This document shows positions 43,801 to 51,781 of a stretch of DNA of 64,000 nt, piece after piece. How positions within the stretch are numbered: position 1 is the stretch's first letter; each line of letters opens with the position of its first letter. The position numbers and the translations under genes were made by a program. The stretch spans positions 6,440,501-6,504,500 of the forward strand of contig NZ_AP019400.1 of NCBI RefSeq assembly GCF_004295585.1, given 5' to 3'. The stretch is from Cohnella abietis. Lineage in GTDB: Bacteria > Bacillota > Bacilli > Paenibacillales > Paenibacillaceae. The notes beneath the pieces were generated by a model that saw only the letters and a list, made by a program, of their open reading frames with translations, was not told the origin of the DNA and ran no database searches.

Positions 43801-44503
43801 GATAATCGATTGCAGCTACTCCATGAGGAGCCCATCCGGCTGAGACCAGCCAGTTATCCACCATATATTCCGTATTCCTAAGCTCAGGCACTGAGACATC
43901 ATGTACCCGCAAGTGAACATCAACTGCATACTGTTCTTGATTGGCATTAATGTGAACCGTTCCATAATAATCACCTGCAGGTGCGTCACTCGGAACGAAT
44001 ACCTTATACCAGAAAGGCTGGGTCGTGTTCGCAGGCAATTCCGCTAGCTGGGAAGTGGGGAGAAGGGGATCAGGATACAGCATGGAGCTTGCATCTGGTG
44101 GATATAAAATTTCTCCCGGATCTACTTCCGGAGAATGACGCCGTAGCTTGAGATATTCGATAAGATTAATAGAAACGTTGGAAAGTGTGAAGTTATTTGG
44201 CCCGACTAAGCCGGACGGGGTTACTTGAATATCAGACAACAGATGATCAGAGCGGATGACGATCTGTCCGGAGCGATATTCGTTTTTCGCTGCAATAATT
44301 TCTAAATTTTGCGAGGCATTCGGGTTAACTAATGTGCTTTGAAACACCTTCGTTAACGAATCACTGGTCCACACTTGAGTCGAGGCGGACGTTGACGTGA
44401 CGTTCTCTTCTCCGGAAGCGGCATAAACCCCATTAATGGATGCGCTTCCAAAAGATGATAATAACAAGACGAATACGAGAATGCTGCATAGGCTTTTTTG
44501 CAT
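37805..44503 (-). CDS. Giant cell-surface glycosidase with GH123-like catalytic domain and SLH anchor
   Basis: This is a 2232-residue secreted protein. Signal peptide: about 1-29. A GH123/DUF4091-like catalytic region follows (about 35-500) with QSGGDEPKT; Asp376-Glu377 is the likely catalytic pair. A discoidin (F5/8 type C) domain at about 505-660 appears inserted in the catalytic module, which resumes at DAWLIYPDKEN to about 756. Three repeats of a roughly 295-residue module follow (about 757-1050, 1051-1343, 1344-1635), each a discoidin-like domain then a CBM4/9-like sandwich. Two Ig-like domains (about 1640-1845), a linker domain and three SLH domains (about 2055-2232) end the protein. 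GH123 enzymes are beta-N-acetylgalactosaminidases; substrate is inferred. SD is GGAGGG. Confidence 0.9.
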   Translation of the reverse strand: MQKSLCSILVFVLLLSSFGSASINGVYAASGEENVTSTSASTQVWTSDSLTKVFQSTLVNPNASQNLEIIAAKNEYRSGQIVIRSDHLLSDIQVTPSGLVGPNNFTLSNVSINLIEYLKLRRHSPEVDPGEILYPPDASSMLYPDPLLPTSQLAELPANTTQPFWYKVFVPSDAPAGDYYGTVHINANQEQYAVDVHLRVHDVSVPELRNTEYMVDNWLVSAGWAPHGVAAIDYQYGIVQWSAEWWTLMDRMAAYMADHRNNVLWLSPIAFLQKDSSIDTEGNIVFDWTDFDRFVQMFKDKGSGHYLHGVSLLLGKNVDDRYLLSILENKNGVITQDNVTIDDPKAEAWLAKYLPALAEHLQEKGWLDTFIQSGGDEPKTNQDNSDNNWVYEKIHTLGTAQDSNGATHGMKTTDAQVIRQEQSAAGLDIFVVKQDVFDLNQSFHKEMQRLGKELWLYICNYPQGKYLNRLYDMHLTKTLLPHWYTFKNGMTGYLHYGFNIWSPEPISIGKSVEVSSETGWDYWAPSRATDGVVTADVRNLGWSSKSNETANAEEYITINLGNEQKIRKVAIMPRIDEGNFGYGFPVDFTIETYDSATSSWIAQVTEVDFPKPEKTTYNSANTTYNLPGIMTQYVRVKATKLGCSGNQCTDYRLQLSEIEITGEDDVLHESDYGSPGDAWLIYPDKENLDVMSSMRSEVQLEGIQDYELLKLLEKDGKGEFAQKIAGSIISSGTKYNRESEAILAARKAVLDLLTDQYALETFVDSLDNMNLIFGHSEFVGLDSSNPGNTGGDAGRLARTAGTDQFIVYNKPNIRSFEVQLYSDSTDDVEILGSSDNKSWLPVTVQKSERTDTQYGWYGFTLSSSKVPQGIDYLKIVLKGTNLNSWTPQIGKVTINYGYEVNEKDSLVDNNGFEAGIWPSHKDAEIDTEVRATGKKSARLTATGQGPYVESALAAIGAGKKHSFSVRLKTEGISSPDGVKVELMQVDEAGRDIGIYSKSNGLIQTGGTHNWTEFKIDSVETAATSLRVIVRVQANITGTVWIDDVVLLDSEFIQTYIDYFNDMSGLYANSALLGLEGGSPNIAGGDTSRLARFENSDQYFVYNKPLISEFSLKAYTATKADIDFYASSDNVTWTHVSVLDRNKEDTDWGWFSVTKVAQNIPRNTNFMKAVIRETNDNSWSPQIGEVMIKYGHEESEPESLIEKSGFETGLWAVQSGAELDAEVKHSGRQSAKLIAGSNASIMSSSVVDVQIGKSYSTSLWLKTEGISDEHGVKVEIMQVDEYGNDLGLLDTGSQTIAVGGTTAWTEYSIHDMTTLAPGIRFIVRTKAGTTGKAWIDDVVVSGNSLIYKDTLDNMDGIFEKSSHFGLDSSNPVIANGDTSRIARMSNTNEYLIYHVRNMNSFLAKFYSQSSAMKVDFYGSPDNSTWTKLEIKEVKSLTPNGWTNINVSNDTLPLGTNYLKVLFRDDNEVSWSPQLGEISFTYGYGGAVKPEPVSLISNGGFELGPWVTSQRTTLDASIKHGGDFSVKLTPSGGDAYTGSDSISIDSAKRYVLSLWTKDMATAPNGASVEIMQLDEHGAELGLYVGDSGALSIGGSTEWKKFVFKDLGDFAAGTTALKVIVRAGTTLWVDDVVLLEDKVIARAAVSGSEFATTDNKALTLTARNATSGERMLIVQYAVKGDATTNVDGGTFEWLVPAGTELLTRDVILSIEEQGTYILTVNVTDKSSGDQILLKETPIRVVAAGGGNGSGTNHAPTATASITGAAQVGSALTGTHTFSDPDEGDTEGASTYRWLISSTLDGAYSAIVGATSASYSPIAVDQGKHIKFEVTPVDNHGLAGTPAVSQPTLAIAASSTEAGPNDNNNSSSVVTSNPESPTMQKVTESQLKEGNGTIPLQSGKESLSLPMNVAEWLQNHDLIVQAGQATIVIPSSVLKALQEQAVKEALDATSIIVKVVSATVTTATGDSSLKSGGTVYELELYAVNNKGKQTRLASFTDAVHIELSYQTSQNKDLIGIYYYNETNLSWEYVGGILDASKGIISTELHHFSKYAVMEYDKQFADLPITHWASHAIKTLAAKYVVSGVDGNSFKPDGLTTRAEFTAMLVRAFNLKAVKETAPFKDIVSDAWYAEAVRTAYAAGLIQGVADDKFTPNAQITREQMATLLVRASEYAKHELTSDNDGLNSYQDRGNVSGWATEAVNKAIQSGLMNGKKAGYFSPSDKVTRAETAQAIWNLLK

Positions 44504-44631
44504 TCATAACCCTCCATTTGTTGATTATTTACGGTTGCGCAATAATCGTAACAGGTTGCAGGAGGGTTATCATTCCCTAAACTTTTGATTAAGTATGATA
44601 TCTTTTGAATTAATAACTTATTAAAACCCTG

Positions 44632-46410
44632 TCATAGTGCTATAGGATCAGTAACAGGATATCTGATCTTGACCACGACTCCATCGTTCACATTGTTGAC
44701 TTCAACGCCATAAGCTTCTCCAAACTCTAGAGCCATCCTTTTACTCGTATTCACAATTCCGATCCCTGTCGAGCTACCAGCCAAATTTTCATTAACATTC
44801 TGAAACATCCGCTTTGGATTATGCTTAATTTGTTTTTTAATTAAGGCTAGACGGTCAGGCGGAATTCCGCCCCCATTGTCGGATACGATTACGGTCAGTG
44901 TATTCTGATCATCTATTGCAGCTGATATTTGTATATGAAGAAAATCCTTATTCCTAGCGTGTACTAGAATGTTTTCCACGAACGGCTGGATAGACATCTT
45001 CATAATTTGCAAATGTAAGAGCTCTTTGGGGATAGCAATCTCGGATTGGATATGCGGAAATCTTTCACGGAACAAACCGAGATAATCCTCAAGATAGCTC
45101 ATCTCCTTATCCAGCGCTACCCATTTTTCATTATTATAGATCGTATATCTTAGCGTGTTCCCTAGCTTATTCAGCATCTCGCTGCATTGATAATCATTGT
45201 TCAGCACTGCCGTCATACTAATCATTTCAAGTGAGTTGTATAGAAAATGAGGATTCATTTGCCCTTGCAGCGCGGATAATGCCGCCTCTTTTTCTCTTAT
45301 TTCCATTTCATAATTATCTCGAATTGTGATTTTCAGATTGTGCACCATTTTATTAAAGGAGTTACACATGAGTCCAATTTCATCTGTCGCATTGGTATCT
45401 ATTTTGACATCCAGATTTCCTTTGTCCACTTCCCGGAAGGATAGAATAAGTCGTTTAACTGGACTTGTAATATATCGAGAAAACACAAAAGCCCCCACCA
45501 CGAACAGAAGCAAAAACCCACCAAAAAGCATGTACACATCATTTCTGATTTTGATGACATTGCTGGCCACTTCCTTGTAGGGAAAAACATTAAGAACCTT
45601 CCAATTTTTGTTGGAAGATTCACTACTAACCGCAATATATTTCTGTTTATCTAGCTTAAATGAGGTTATACCGTCTTTCATATTAGCCTCATTTGCGTTA
45701 ACTTCCTTAAGCATTTCATGGGCTTGTTGATCAACCTTCTGAGGGATTGGGTAGATCATTTCTCCAGAATAATTGGTTAACATCGTTTGACTACCACTTG
45801 TATATCGAACCATATCCAAGCTTTTTTCAAATGCTTTAACATTAAGGTCGATACATATAACACCCCAGGTACGATGGTCGTAATCTCGAATGACACTAAT
45901 AAGTGATATAACATGTGGCACCGTGTTACTGCGTTGTATCAATATTTCTTGTTCATGGGTAGGAAGTATGATTTGATCTTCCTTTGACAATCTTAATTGC
46001 TCTTTCCATTGATCTAAATAAAACGCGTAATCAGACTTTAAGGCGCCTAGCTTTTGCTGATGAAATATGGTGTTATTGTTAGTTGCAATATATATACCTT
46101 CTACATTTGAATTAGACTTAAATATATCGATCATATACTCATCAAGTCTAAGCTGGTCGAAAATATCAGGGTAGGCTCCACGAACAGAATCGCTATAGGT
46201 TTTTAGAATAGATAGCAAGTTATCATTATATTTAAGATAATTCACGGCAGACTTCGCCTCTGACATAATGAAATCCATATTCACTAGTATTTGATTACTC
46301 GTTTGCTGGCTGTCTTCAATCACTGTTTTTTCCATCAGCTTCAGATAGTGATTAGAGAAAAAAGTGGCAGACACTACAACGGGTATAAATACTAATAGTA
46401 CATAAGACAT
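44632..46410 (-). CDS. Sensor histidine kinase, YesM family
   Basis: This 592-residue kinase has an N-terminal membrane helix, an extracellular sensor region to about 290, a second helix (about 291-313), HAMP (about 314-365), and the His_kinase box QMNPHFLYNSLE with phospho-acceptor His388. An ATPase domain with VSDNGGGIPPDRL follows. It is co-transcribed after the MalEFG-type importer and would pair with the regulator at 51782. The first ATG is 46410, but in-frame upstream codons read RALSIRVKII, the usual family N terminus, with no ATG/GTG/TTG start. The real start may be a rare codon near 46452-46458 preceded by AGAGGGG. Confidence 0.9.
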   Translation of the reverse strand: MSYVLLVFIPVVVSATFFSNHYLKLMEKTVIEDSQQTSNQILVNMDFIMSEAKSAVNYLKYNDNLLSILKTYSDSVRGAYPDIFDQLRLDEYMIDIFKSNSNVEGIYIATNNNTIFHQQKLGALKSDYAFYLDQWKEQLRLSKEDQIILPTHEQEILIQRSNTVPHVISLISVIRDYDHRTWGVICIDLNVKAFEKSLDMVRYTSGSQTMLTNYSGEMIYPIPQKVDQQAHEMLKEVNANEANMKDGITSFKLDKQKYIAVSSESSNKNWKVLNVFPYKEVASNVIKIRNDVYMLFGGFLLLFVVGAFVFSRYITSPVKRLILSFREVDKGNLDVKIDTNATDEIGLMCNSFNKMVHNLKITIRDNYEMEIREKEAALSALQGQMNPHFLYNSLEMISMTAVLNNDYQCSEMLNKLGNTLRYTIYNNEKWVALDKEMSYLEDYLGLFRERFPHIQSEIAIPKELLHLQIMKMSIQPFVENILVHARNKDFLHIQISAAIDDQNTLTVIVSDNGGGIPPDRLALIKKQIKHNPKRMFQNVNENLAGSSTGIGIVNTSKRMALEFGEAYGVEVNNVNDGVVVKIRYPVTDPIAL

Positions 46411-46478
46411 GATGATCTTAACCCGGATGGAAAGCGCCCTTATGTACCTGATAGCTATCTATCCCCTCTACTATTTTT

Positions 46479-47315
46479 CTAGCCTTTAATAGAACCAGCC
46501 GTCATACCATTTACTATATATTTTTGGGCCGCAACATAGAAGAGGAGTACCGGAGTAACCGAGATCAATACCCCTGCCATCAGTACGCTCCAATTAGCCG
46601 AAAACATCCCTTTAAAGCTCATAATGCCAACAGTAATTGTTTTTTTCTCATAGGTTGTAATAAATAGATTCGGGATAAAAAAATCATTCCAGATGGCAAC
46701 GCCCTGTAGAATCGCCAAGGTCGCAATAGCAGGCATAACAAGCGGCGTAAGTAAGAGATAGAGCCGAAATTTAGAGGCTCCGTCAACAATAGCAGCTTCA
46801 TCTATTTCTTTTGGAATGGTTCTCATGAATCCTACAATAAGAAAGATTCCAAAGGGGATGGCAGAATTAATATAAAGCAAATCCAGTCCAAGATGAGTGT
46901 CGAACAACCCTATTCCCTTAATGATTTTAATTAAAGGAATCATACTTAGCTGGAAGGGTAAAAAGATACCCATAAAAAACAAAAGATACAGTCCTCTTTT
47001 TCCGGCGAACTGCATCCTAGACAGCGAAAAGCTTGCCAGCGTAACAATGAGCAGAATAAAAATAAGACTTACCGCTGTAATCATAAGGCTATTGGAGAAC
47101 ATCAGATGTAGCTTTGCTTTTGTCCAGACAAGTGAGTAATTCTCAAAGTGAAAGGACGTTAGCATCCCCCCAACCGAGTCTAGATAAAGCTCCTGCTGCG
47201 TCTTTAATGACGTAACCACGATTAAATAAAAAGGGTAAATGACGATAAGACTAGCAAAACCTAGAATGAAATAGATAACAATGTTGTTCGTATTCTTCCT
47301 TAACTTCTCCATCAC
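46479..47315 (-). CDS. Carbohydrate ABC permease, MalG type (amino-sugar importer)
   Basis: This 278-residue CUT1 permease has six membrane spans and coupling loop AAIVDGASKFRLYLLLTPLVMPAI (about residues 170-194). It starts at ATG 47315 (MMEKLRK), overlapping the preceding permease stop at the same base. With the permease at 47315-48193 and the binding protein at 48255 it forms the importer. No ATPase gene is present, so an MsmX-like shared ATPase is expected. GH20 and NagA in the same region point to N-acetylglucosamine oligomers as substrate. Confidence 0.92.
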   Translation of the reverse strand: MMEKLRKNTNNIVIYFILGFASLIVIYPFYLIVVTSLKTQQELYLDSVGGMLTSFHFENYSLVWTKAKLHLMFSNSLMITAVSLIFILLIVTLASFSLSRMQFAGKRGLYLLFFMGIFLPFQLSMIPLIKIIKGIGLFDTHLGLDLLYINSAIPFGIFLIVGFMRTIPKEIDEAAIVDGASKFRLYLLLTPLVMPAIATLAILQGVAIWNDFFIPNLFITTYEKKTITVGIMSFKGMFSANWSVLMAGVLISVTPVLLFYVAAQKYIVNGMTAGSIKG

Positions 47316-48193
47316 TAGCTAATCTCCTTCTGCTCAGTCGATTTCAATTGGATAAAAGCTATCACAAGAAGAATTAAAAATAATACGATCGAAACCGCGG
47401 AACCGTAACCCATTCTATTCGATCGGAACGCCTCTGCAAACAGCCTCGTCATGATGACCTCCGTCGAATATCCCGGTCCCCCTCCTGTAAGAATGTATAC
47501 CATGTCAAAAGTGCGCAGCGTCCCATTCGTTGTAAGAATGGTAACTAAGCCTAAGGTCGGAAGCAGCATCGGCAATGTGACTCTTGTAAAGGTTTGCCTC
47601 TGATTGGCTCCATCTACTGTACATGCTTCATAGAGATCTCGGGGAATGGTCTGCAAGGCCGCTAAAAAAATGACCATATTGAAGCCAAAGGATTTCCATA
47701 TATCCACAGATATAATGGTCAGCAAGGCTGAGTTGGGATCACCAAGCCAGTTGTGCGAAAATTGCTCTAGCCCTAAAGAAATTAATATTTTATTGATATC
47801 CCCAACCTGCGGATCCAATAAATACCCCCACACGAAGCTTACCGCTGCGGAGCTAATGATAACCGGAGCAAAGAAAACAGACCGAAAAAAACGTTTTCCT
47901 CTGATTTTCGAGTTTAGTAATATCGCAAATAGCAGTGCTATTCCATTGCCGACAATGATTTGTAAAGCAAGCCAAATAATATTGTTATTGATAGCTTGCA
48001 GCATACTGCTGTCTTGGGTGAATAAATATTTATAATTACTCCAACCTACAAACTTAGTCATAGATGCCGGAAGGATACCATCGTAATTCGTAAAGCTATA
48101 ATAGAAAGTCATTAGCGATGGATAAATCGTGAGCAAGAGATAGACGATGAGCGCCGGAAGAATAAATAGATAGGGTCCGGTTTTCTTCAGCAT
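47315..48193 (-). CDS. Carbohydrate ABC permease, MalF type (amino-sugar importer)
   Basis: This 292-residue CUT1 permease begins with the typical YLFILPALIVYLLLTIYPSLM and has the coupling loop YEACTVDGANQRQTFTRVTLPMLLPTL (about residues 188-214). It is the partner of the MalG-type permease, with the stop and start sharing one base. It is separated from the binding-protein gene by a 61-bp gap that contains a hairpin terminator, so it is probably expressed at a lower level than that gene. The start is ATG at 48193. Confidence 0.92.
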   Translation of the reverse strand: MLKKTGPYLFILPALIVYLLLTIYPSLMTFYYSFTNYDGILPASMTKFVGWSNYKYLFTQDSSMLQAINNNIIWLALQIIVGNGIALLFAILLNSKIRGKRFFRSVFFAPVIISSAAVSFVWGYLLDPQVGDINKILISLGLEQFSHNWLGDPNSALLTIISVDIWKSFGFNMVIFLAALQTIPRDLYEACTVDGANQRQTFTRVTLPMLLPTLGLVTILTTNGTLRTFDMVYILTGGGPGYSTEVIMTRLFAEAFRSNRMGYGSAVSIVLFLILLVIAFIQLKSTEQKEIS

Positions 48194-48214
48194 GACAATT
48201 CCACCTTAGTGTAA

Positions 48215-48252
48215 AAATAAGTAGGGAAGGGGGTATCCCTCCCTACTTATTT
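48215..48252 (-). terminator. Partial terminator between binding protein and permeases
   Basis: AAATAAGTAGGGA pairs with TCCCTACTTATTT around a GGGGG/CCC loop region. On the minus strand the stem exits into TTATTTTTACAC. It lies immediately after the binding-protein stop and before the co-directional permease genes, a position typical for differential expression. Confidence 0.75.
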
Positions 48253-48254
48253 CA

Positions 48255-49577
48255 TTATTTCAATTCAATTGCTCTTTTATTTGCTTTATCCATGGCTTCA
48301 ACAATATAGCTTGCAGGAAGATTCTTGGCATATGCCTCTTGCATCGACTTAAACATCGTATCCTGTACGCCTGCATTCCATGAGTCCGCATCAGCTCCGT
48401 ACAGCTTTCTGTTCAGAAGTGAGCCCAATATGTCATTAGCAATCGGATCGATATTGGATACATCAATTCCTTCGTATACCGGCAGCCATTTAATCTCATT
48501 TACGAACTCACTGTAGTTTTCTTGTTTAAACAACCAATCGATGTATTTTTTTGCTGCTTCTCTGTTCTTTCCACCAGTGGCGTACAAGCCCATGTCGACT
48601 CCGCCCCAGCCAATCTTCATATCTTCCGGGTTGTCTGAAGTAGGGAACTCCATGAAACCAATCTCGAACTGTGGATTAATCTCTCTTATTTCATTCGCGA
48701 AGAAGATAGCGCCTGGATACATAGCTGCTTTTCCTTGTGCGAATTCTGCTTTGGATTGGTCGTAGTTCAAGCCAAGCGCATCCTTGCTGAAATACCCTTT
48801 ATCCTTGAACAGCAGAAATTTTTCGAAAGCTTCGTTTAATTTTGTATCCGCAAATTTGATCTCACCAGCTGCAATTTTCTTATAAGCTGTAGGATCCTTA
48901 TCCTGAATCGACGCTTTAGTTAGCTGAAAGAAGAAGAACTGAGTTAACCATGCTTCCTTAACAGATATTCCGAACGGCGTGTATCCTGCATTCTTCAGAG
49001 CTTCAGATACGGCCAATAGTTCAGACCATGTCTTAGGAATTTCCAATTTCAATTTCGCGAAAATATCCTTGTTATAAATAATTCCACTGCCATCAATGGA
49101 AGCAGGTATGCCATAAACATTGCCGTCATATTTCATCTGGTCAAAGCTTATATTGTCTAGCTTCTTAGTAATCTCCAGATCGTTAAGAGGCGCAACATAG
49201 CCCGCTTTCACGAATGATTCCAAATCGTTAGTGTACACGGAGAAAATATCCGGTCCTTCTCCCGAAGCCAATCTAGCCTTGTAAATTTGGCTGTATTGAT
49301 TGGAATCCATCGGCTCATTAATAACGGTAATGTTCGGGAATTCCTTATGGAACTTCTCGTTCATTGCGTCCCATGCCTTCTGGTTAGCTCCAGAGCCCTG
49401 CCAAGTCATCATCGTCAACGTAATTGGCTTCTCTGTTTCTTCCTTGGAAGGTGAACTGTTAGATGCAGTGGCTTCACTTGAACCTGTAGACGGTGAAGCT
49501 TTCTCCGAGTTATTGCTTGAGCAAGCAGTCATAAGAGTTAAAACCATTGCCATAATCAAAATTAAACTTTTCTTCAA
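48255..49577 (-). CDS. Carbohydrate ABC transporter substrate-binding lipoprotein (MalE type)
   Basis: This 440-residue family-1 solute-binding lipoprotein has lipobox LMTAC with Cys19 and a Ser/Thr/Glu-rich linker to about residue 50. The family motifs are MTWQGSGANQKAWDAMNEKF, KEFPNITVINEPMDSNQYSQ and YGIPASIDGSGIIYNKDIF. It captures the oligosaccharide for the CUT1 permeases. It precedes the permeases and follows the GH20 gene on the same strand. SD is GAGGGTTTT. The likely ligand is a chitin-derived oligosaccharide, by context only. Confidence 0.93.
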   Translation of the reverse strand: MKKSLILIMAMVLTLMTACSSNNSEKASPSTGSSEATASNSSPSKEETEKPITLTMMTWQGSGANQKAWDAMNEKFHKEFPNITVINEPMDSNQYSQIYKARLASGEGPDIFSVYTNDLESFVKAGYVAPLNDLEITKKLDNISFDQMKYDGNVYGIPASIDGSGIIYNKDIFAKLKLEIPKTWSELLAVSEALKNAGYTPFGISVKEAWLTQFFFFQLTKASIQDKDPTAYKKIAAGEIKFADTKLNEAFEKFLLFKDKGYFSKDALGLNYDQSKAEFAQGKAAMYPGAIFFANEIREINPQFEIGFMEFPTSDNPEDMKIGWGGVDMGLYATGGKNREAAKKYIDWLFKQENYSEFVNEIKWLPVYEGIDVSNIDPIANDILGSLLNRKLYGADADSWNAGVQDTMFKSMQEAYAKNLPASYIVEAMDKANKRAIELK

Positions 49578-49631
49578 TTAAAACCCTCCTCTATTTAATC
49601 TGTTCTCGCCTCTTAATTATGTGGGAATGGT

Positions 49632-49645
49632 AAAGCGCTGTCATT
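49632..49645. promoter_or_regulatory. cre-like site upstream of the binding-protein gene
   Basis: GTAAAGCGCTGTCA has the AAAGCGCT core of CcpA sites but mismatches at the first two bases and one other. It lies 55-68 bp before the lipoprotein start. This would fit carbon catabolite control; the match is weak. Confidence 0.35.
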
Positions 49646-49655
49646 GCACCATTCT

Positions 49656-51584
49656 TTAGAAATGGTTTGTGTTTTCTAGCAAAGGCGTTTCCGCCTTATT
49701 GTCTTTTAGTAAGGAAATATGGCTCTCATATTGGCCTCTTAATCTCTCCAGCTTAGACAGACTCTCTGTAAGCCCAGCCATTCGATTTCTTTTGATCCAC
49801 AGCAATTTGTGAGTATGAATAAGCTCTGATAGCTGCCCCTTGGCCTGTTCAAGCTCAACAATAAGCTTCTTACTTGATGATTGACAAGCCTTTAGCAAGA
49901 GCTTGACTCTCCCCAGCTTAATCGCATGACGGAGAAATAGTAGCGCATGCCCGAACTCTTCTGCTATCAGCTCAGAATCACTACAAGTCATTCGACTCCG
50001 ATTCAAACCATTACGCTCCAGCTTATCGATATACTGCTCAATCTCGCGGAAATTGTTCTCGCTCATGCTATATAGAGCATCCATATCTAGCAGATCGGCG
50101 TACAGTATTTTTAAGAGCAACGTATTATTATGGACAAGCTCGCTTTCAAGCAAATAATAGTCTCCCAAATTCAAGACAAAATCGCCCATTTTCTTATTCT
50201 CATCCTTGAAAATAAAGCGATCCAAATAACCCGCAACGTCCGCTTCCTTATTTTCCACCGGACCCCAGCTGACTGCTGCTCCATAAACAAGTCCTGGGTA
50301 GCATACGGGAAGGTTCTGCCAATGCCCGTTATCTCCGAATTCGCTAATCAGTAGACCTACTGATCCATATTCCAAACCATATTCAGCTGCCTTCAGCAGA
50401 TTGGTCTTCATATTTGAGGTGCGACCCGCGATGGAATTCCACCCGCTACAGCCTGGCATCATAATAAAAGGAATATTAGCTTTACCGAACAGCTCGCACT
50501 CCTTCTCAAACGGATGATCCCTTTCATATCCCCATTCTAAGATGACAATATCTTTAGGTAACAGTGGAATGAAGCTCTCATATTTAAGAATGATATCATT
50601 GGCCAGCATCATCGTCTTGCCTCTAGCCTTCAGTAATTCATACATTTTCAGCACATAGTCTAAATAGACCTGTCCTACTCCAACCTTATCGCAATGCTCT
50701 TTACTCTTCCCAAGGCCCAACTCGAAGGTTTCATCGCAGCATGCATTAAAATAAACAGATGAAAAATGCGGTGCAAGCTCGTCTATTAGCTTTGTGAAAA
50801 ATGAGGTTGTCCCTTCGTCTAATGGATTAAACGTATTCGGCTTTTGGTATCCCCATGGCGCTGTAAACCCATCAGGACATTCCGCCAGATGATTAAATGC
50901 TTCCTTCGTCAACCAGCCTTCCTGATGTCCGAACGTATTTAGCATCGGGGCCAGCTCTATACATCTATCCTCGCAATACATATCCAGCTTCATTATTTCT
51001 TCAGCTGTTAAAGTCGAAGTGTCACGTGAATGCTCCACGAACGACGGCCATGAAAAGGTAACTCCTTCAAAATAGAGCTGCAAATGATTGAGCTTTAACT
51101 CTGCCATCATATCCACAAAATGATATAGAGTTGTGAGAGTTGGCATTTTATTTCTGCTTACGTCCAGCATAAAGCCTCGGATCGGAAAACTGGGTTCATC
51201 ATGAATTGTTAGACACGGAATCTCTTTACTCTGCTGGATGATTTGCTTTAATGTACTGACAGCATAGAAGGCCCCTGCCTTACTGCCGTATTCGATTCGT
51301 ATACCTGTCGGGGTAATCGTTAGCTTATATTCTTCTTTCGCTAAGCCGTTGTCTCGCTCGAACCTTATTTTTTTAATAAACTCCGTTGGAAAATGTGGAT
51401 TAATAACATGAACGCTTAAATGAAAATTCGTGGACTTGAATATACACTGCTGGAGATTTTGGGCGATATCAAATAGCTCCACCTTATCCTCCTGCTCAAT
51501 GACGATATAATCGCCTGAGCTTAGTTTACAGCTTCCCTTGGTCTCCATACATGATTTAGGCTGTGGAAGCAAAAAAACACTCAT
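49656..51584 (-). CDS. GH20 beta-N-acetylhexosaminidase
   Basis: This 642-residue enzyme releases terminal GlcNAc or GalNAc by substrate-assisted catalysis. A GH20b N-terminal domain (about 1-135) is followed by the (beta/alpha)8 barrel opening with EPSFPIRGFMLDVSRNKMPT and NTFGHQEGW. The catalytic pair is Asp284-Glu285 in CCDETFELG. The C-terminal about 150 residues are helical. There is no signal peptide, so it acts inside the cell on imported oligosaccharides. The start at 51584 (MSVFLLPQPKS) has GGAGGGATC; the frame extends to 51626 without a site. It is divergent from the response-regulator gene. Confidence 0.93.
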   Translation of the reverse strand: MSVFLLPQPKSCMETKGSCKLSSGDYIVIEQEDKVELFDIAQNLQQCIFKSTNFHLSVHVINPHFPTEFIKKIRFERDNGLAKEEYKLTITPTGIRIEYGSKAGAFYAVSTLKQIIQQSKEIPCLTIHDEPSFPIRGFMLDVSRNKMPTLTTLYHFVDMMAELKLNHLQLYFEGVTFSWPSFVEHSRDTSTLTAEEIMKLDMYCEDRCIELAPMLNTFGHQEGWLTKEAFNHLAECPDGFTAPWGYQKPNTFNPLDEGTTSFFTKLIDELAPHFSSVYFNACCDETFELGLGKSKEHCDKVGVGQVYLDYVLKMYELLKARGKTMMLANDIILKYESFIPLLPKDIVILEWGYERDHPFEKECELFGKANIPFIMMPGCSGWNSIAGRTSNMKTNLLKAAEYGLEYGSVGLLISEFGDNGHWQNLPVCYPGLVYGAAVSWGPVENKEADVAGYLDRFIFKDENKKMGDFVLNLGDYYLLESELVHNNTLLLKILYADLLDMDALYSMSENNFREIEQYIDKLERNGLNRSRMTCSDSELIAEEFGHALLFLRHAIKLGRVKLLLKACQSSSKKLIVELEQAKGQLSELIHTHKLLWIKRNRMAGLTESLSKLERLRGQYESHISLLKDNKAETPLLENTNHF

Positions 51585-51781
51585 GTGATCCCTCCATTGC
51601 AGTTGTTTGTACCATCGTAATCTCATTTTCAGCCTTCTTCATTACCCCATTCTTTGGATTTCGTTTGAGATTCTCAGCTATTTTTTTAGATTTCTTCCGC
51701 TTTCTTTAGGTATGATCAGAACATAGCGCTATCCTTTGTGAAATCTGATATAATTCGGTTCATTGAAGGAGGCAGACGAAT

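Noticed and set aside
37805..44503. Polyketide or NRPS megasynthase suggested by size
   Set aside because: No carrier, adenylation or ketosynthase motifs; the domains are glycosidase, binding modules, Ig-like and SLH.
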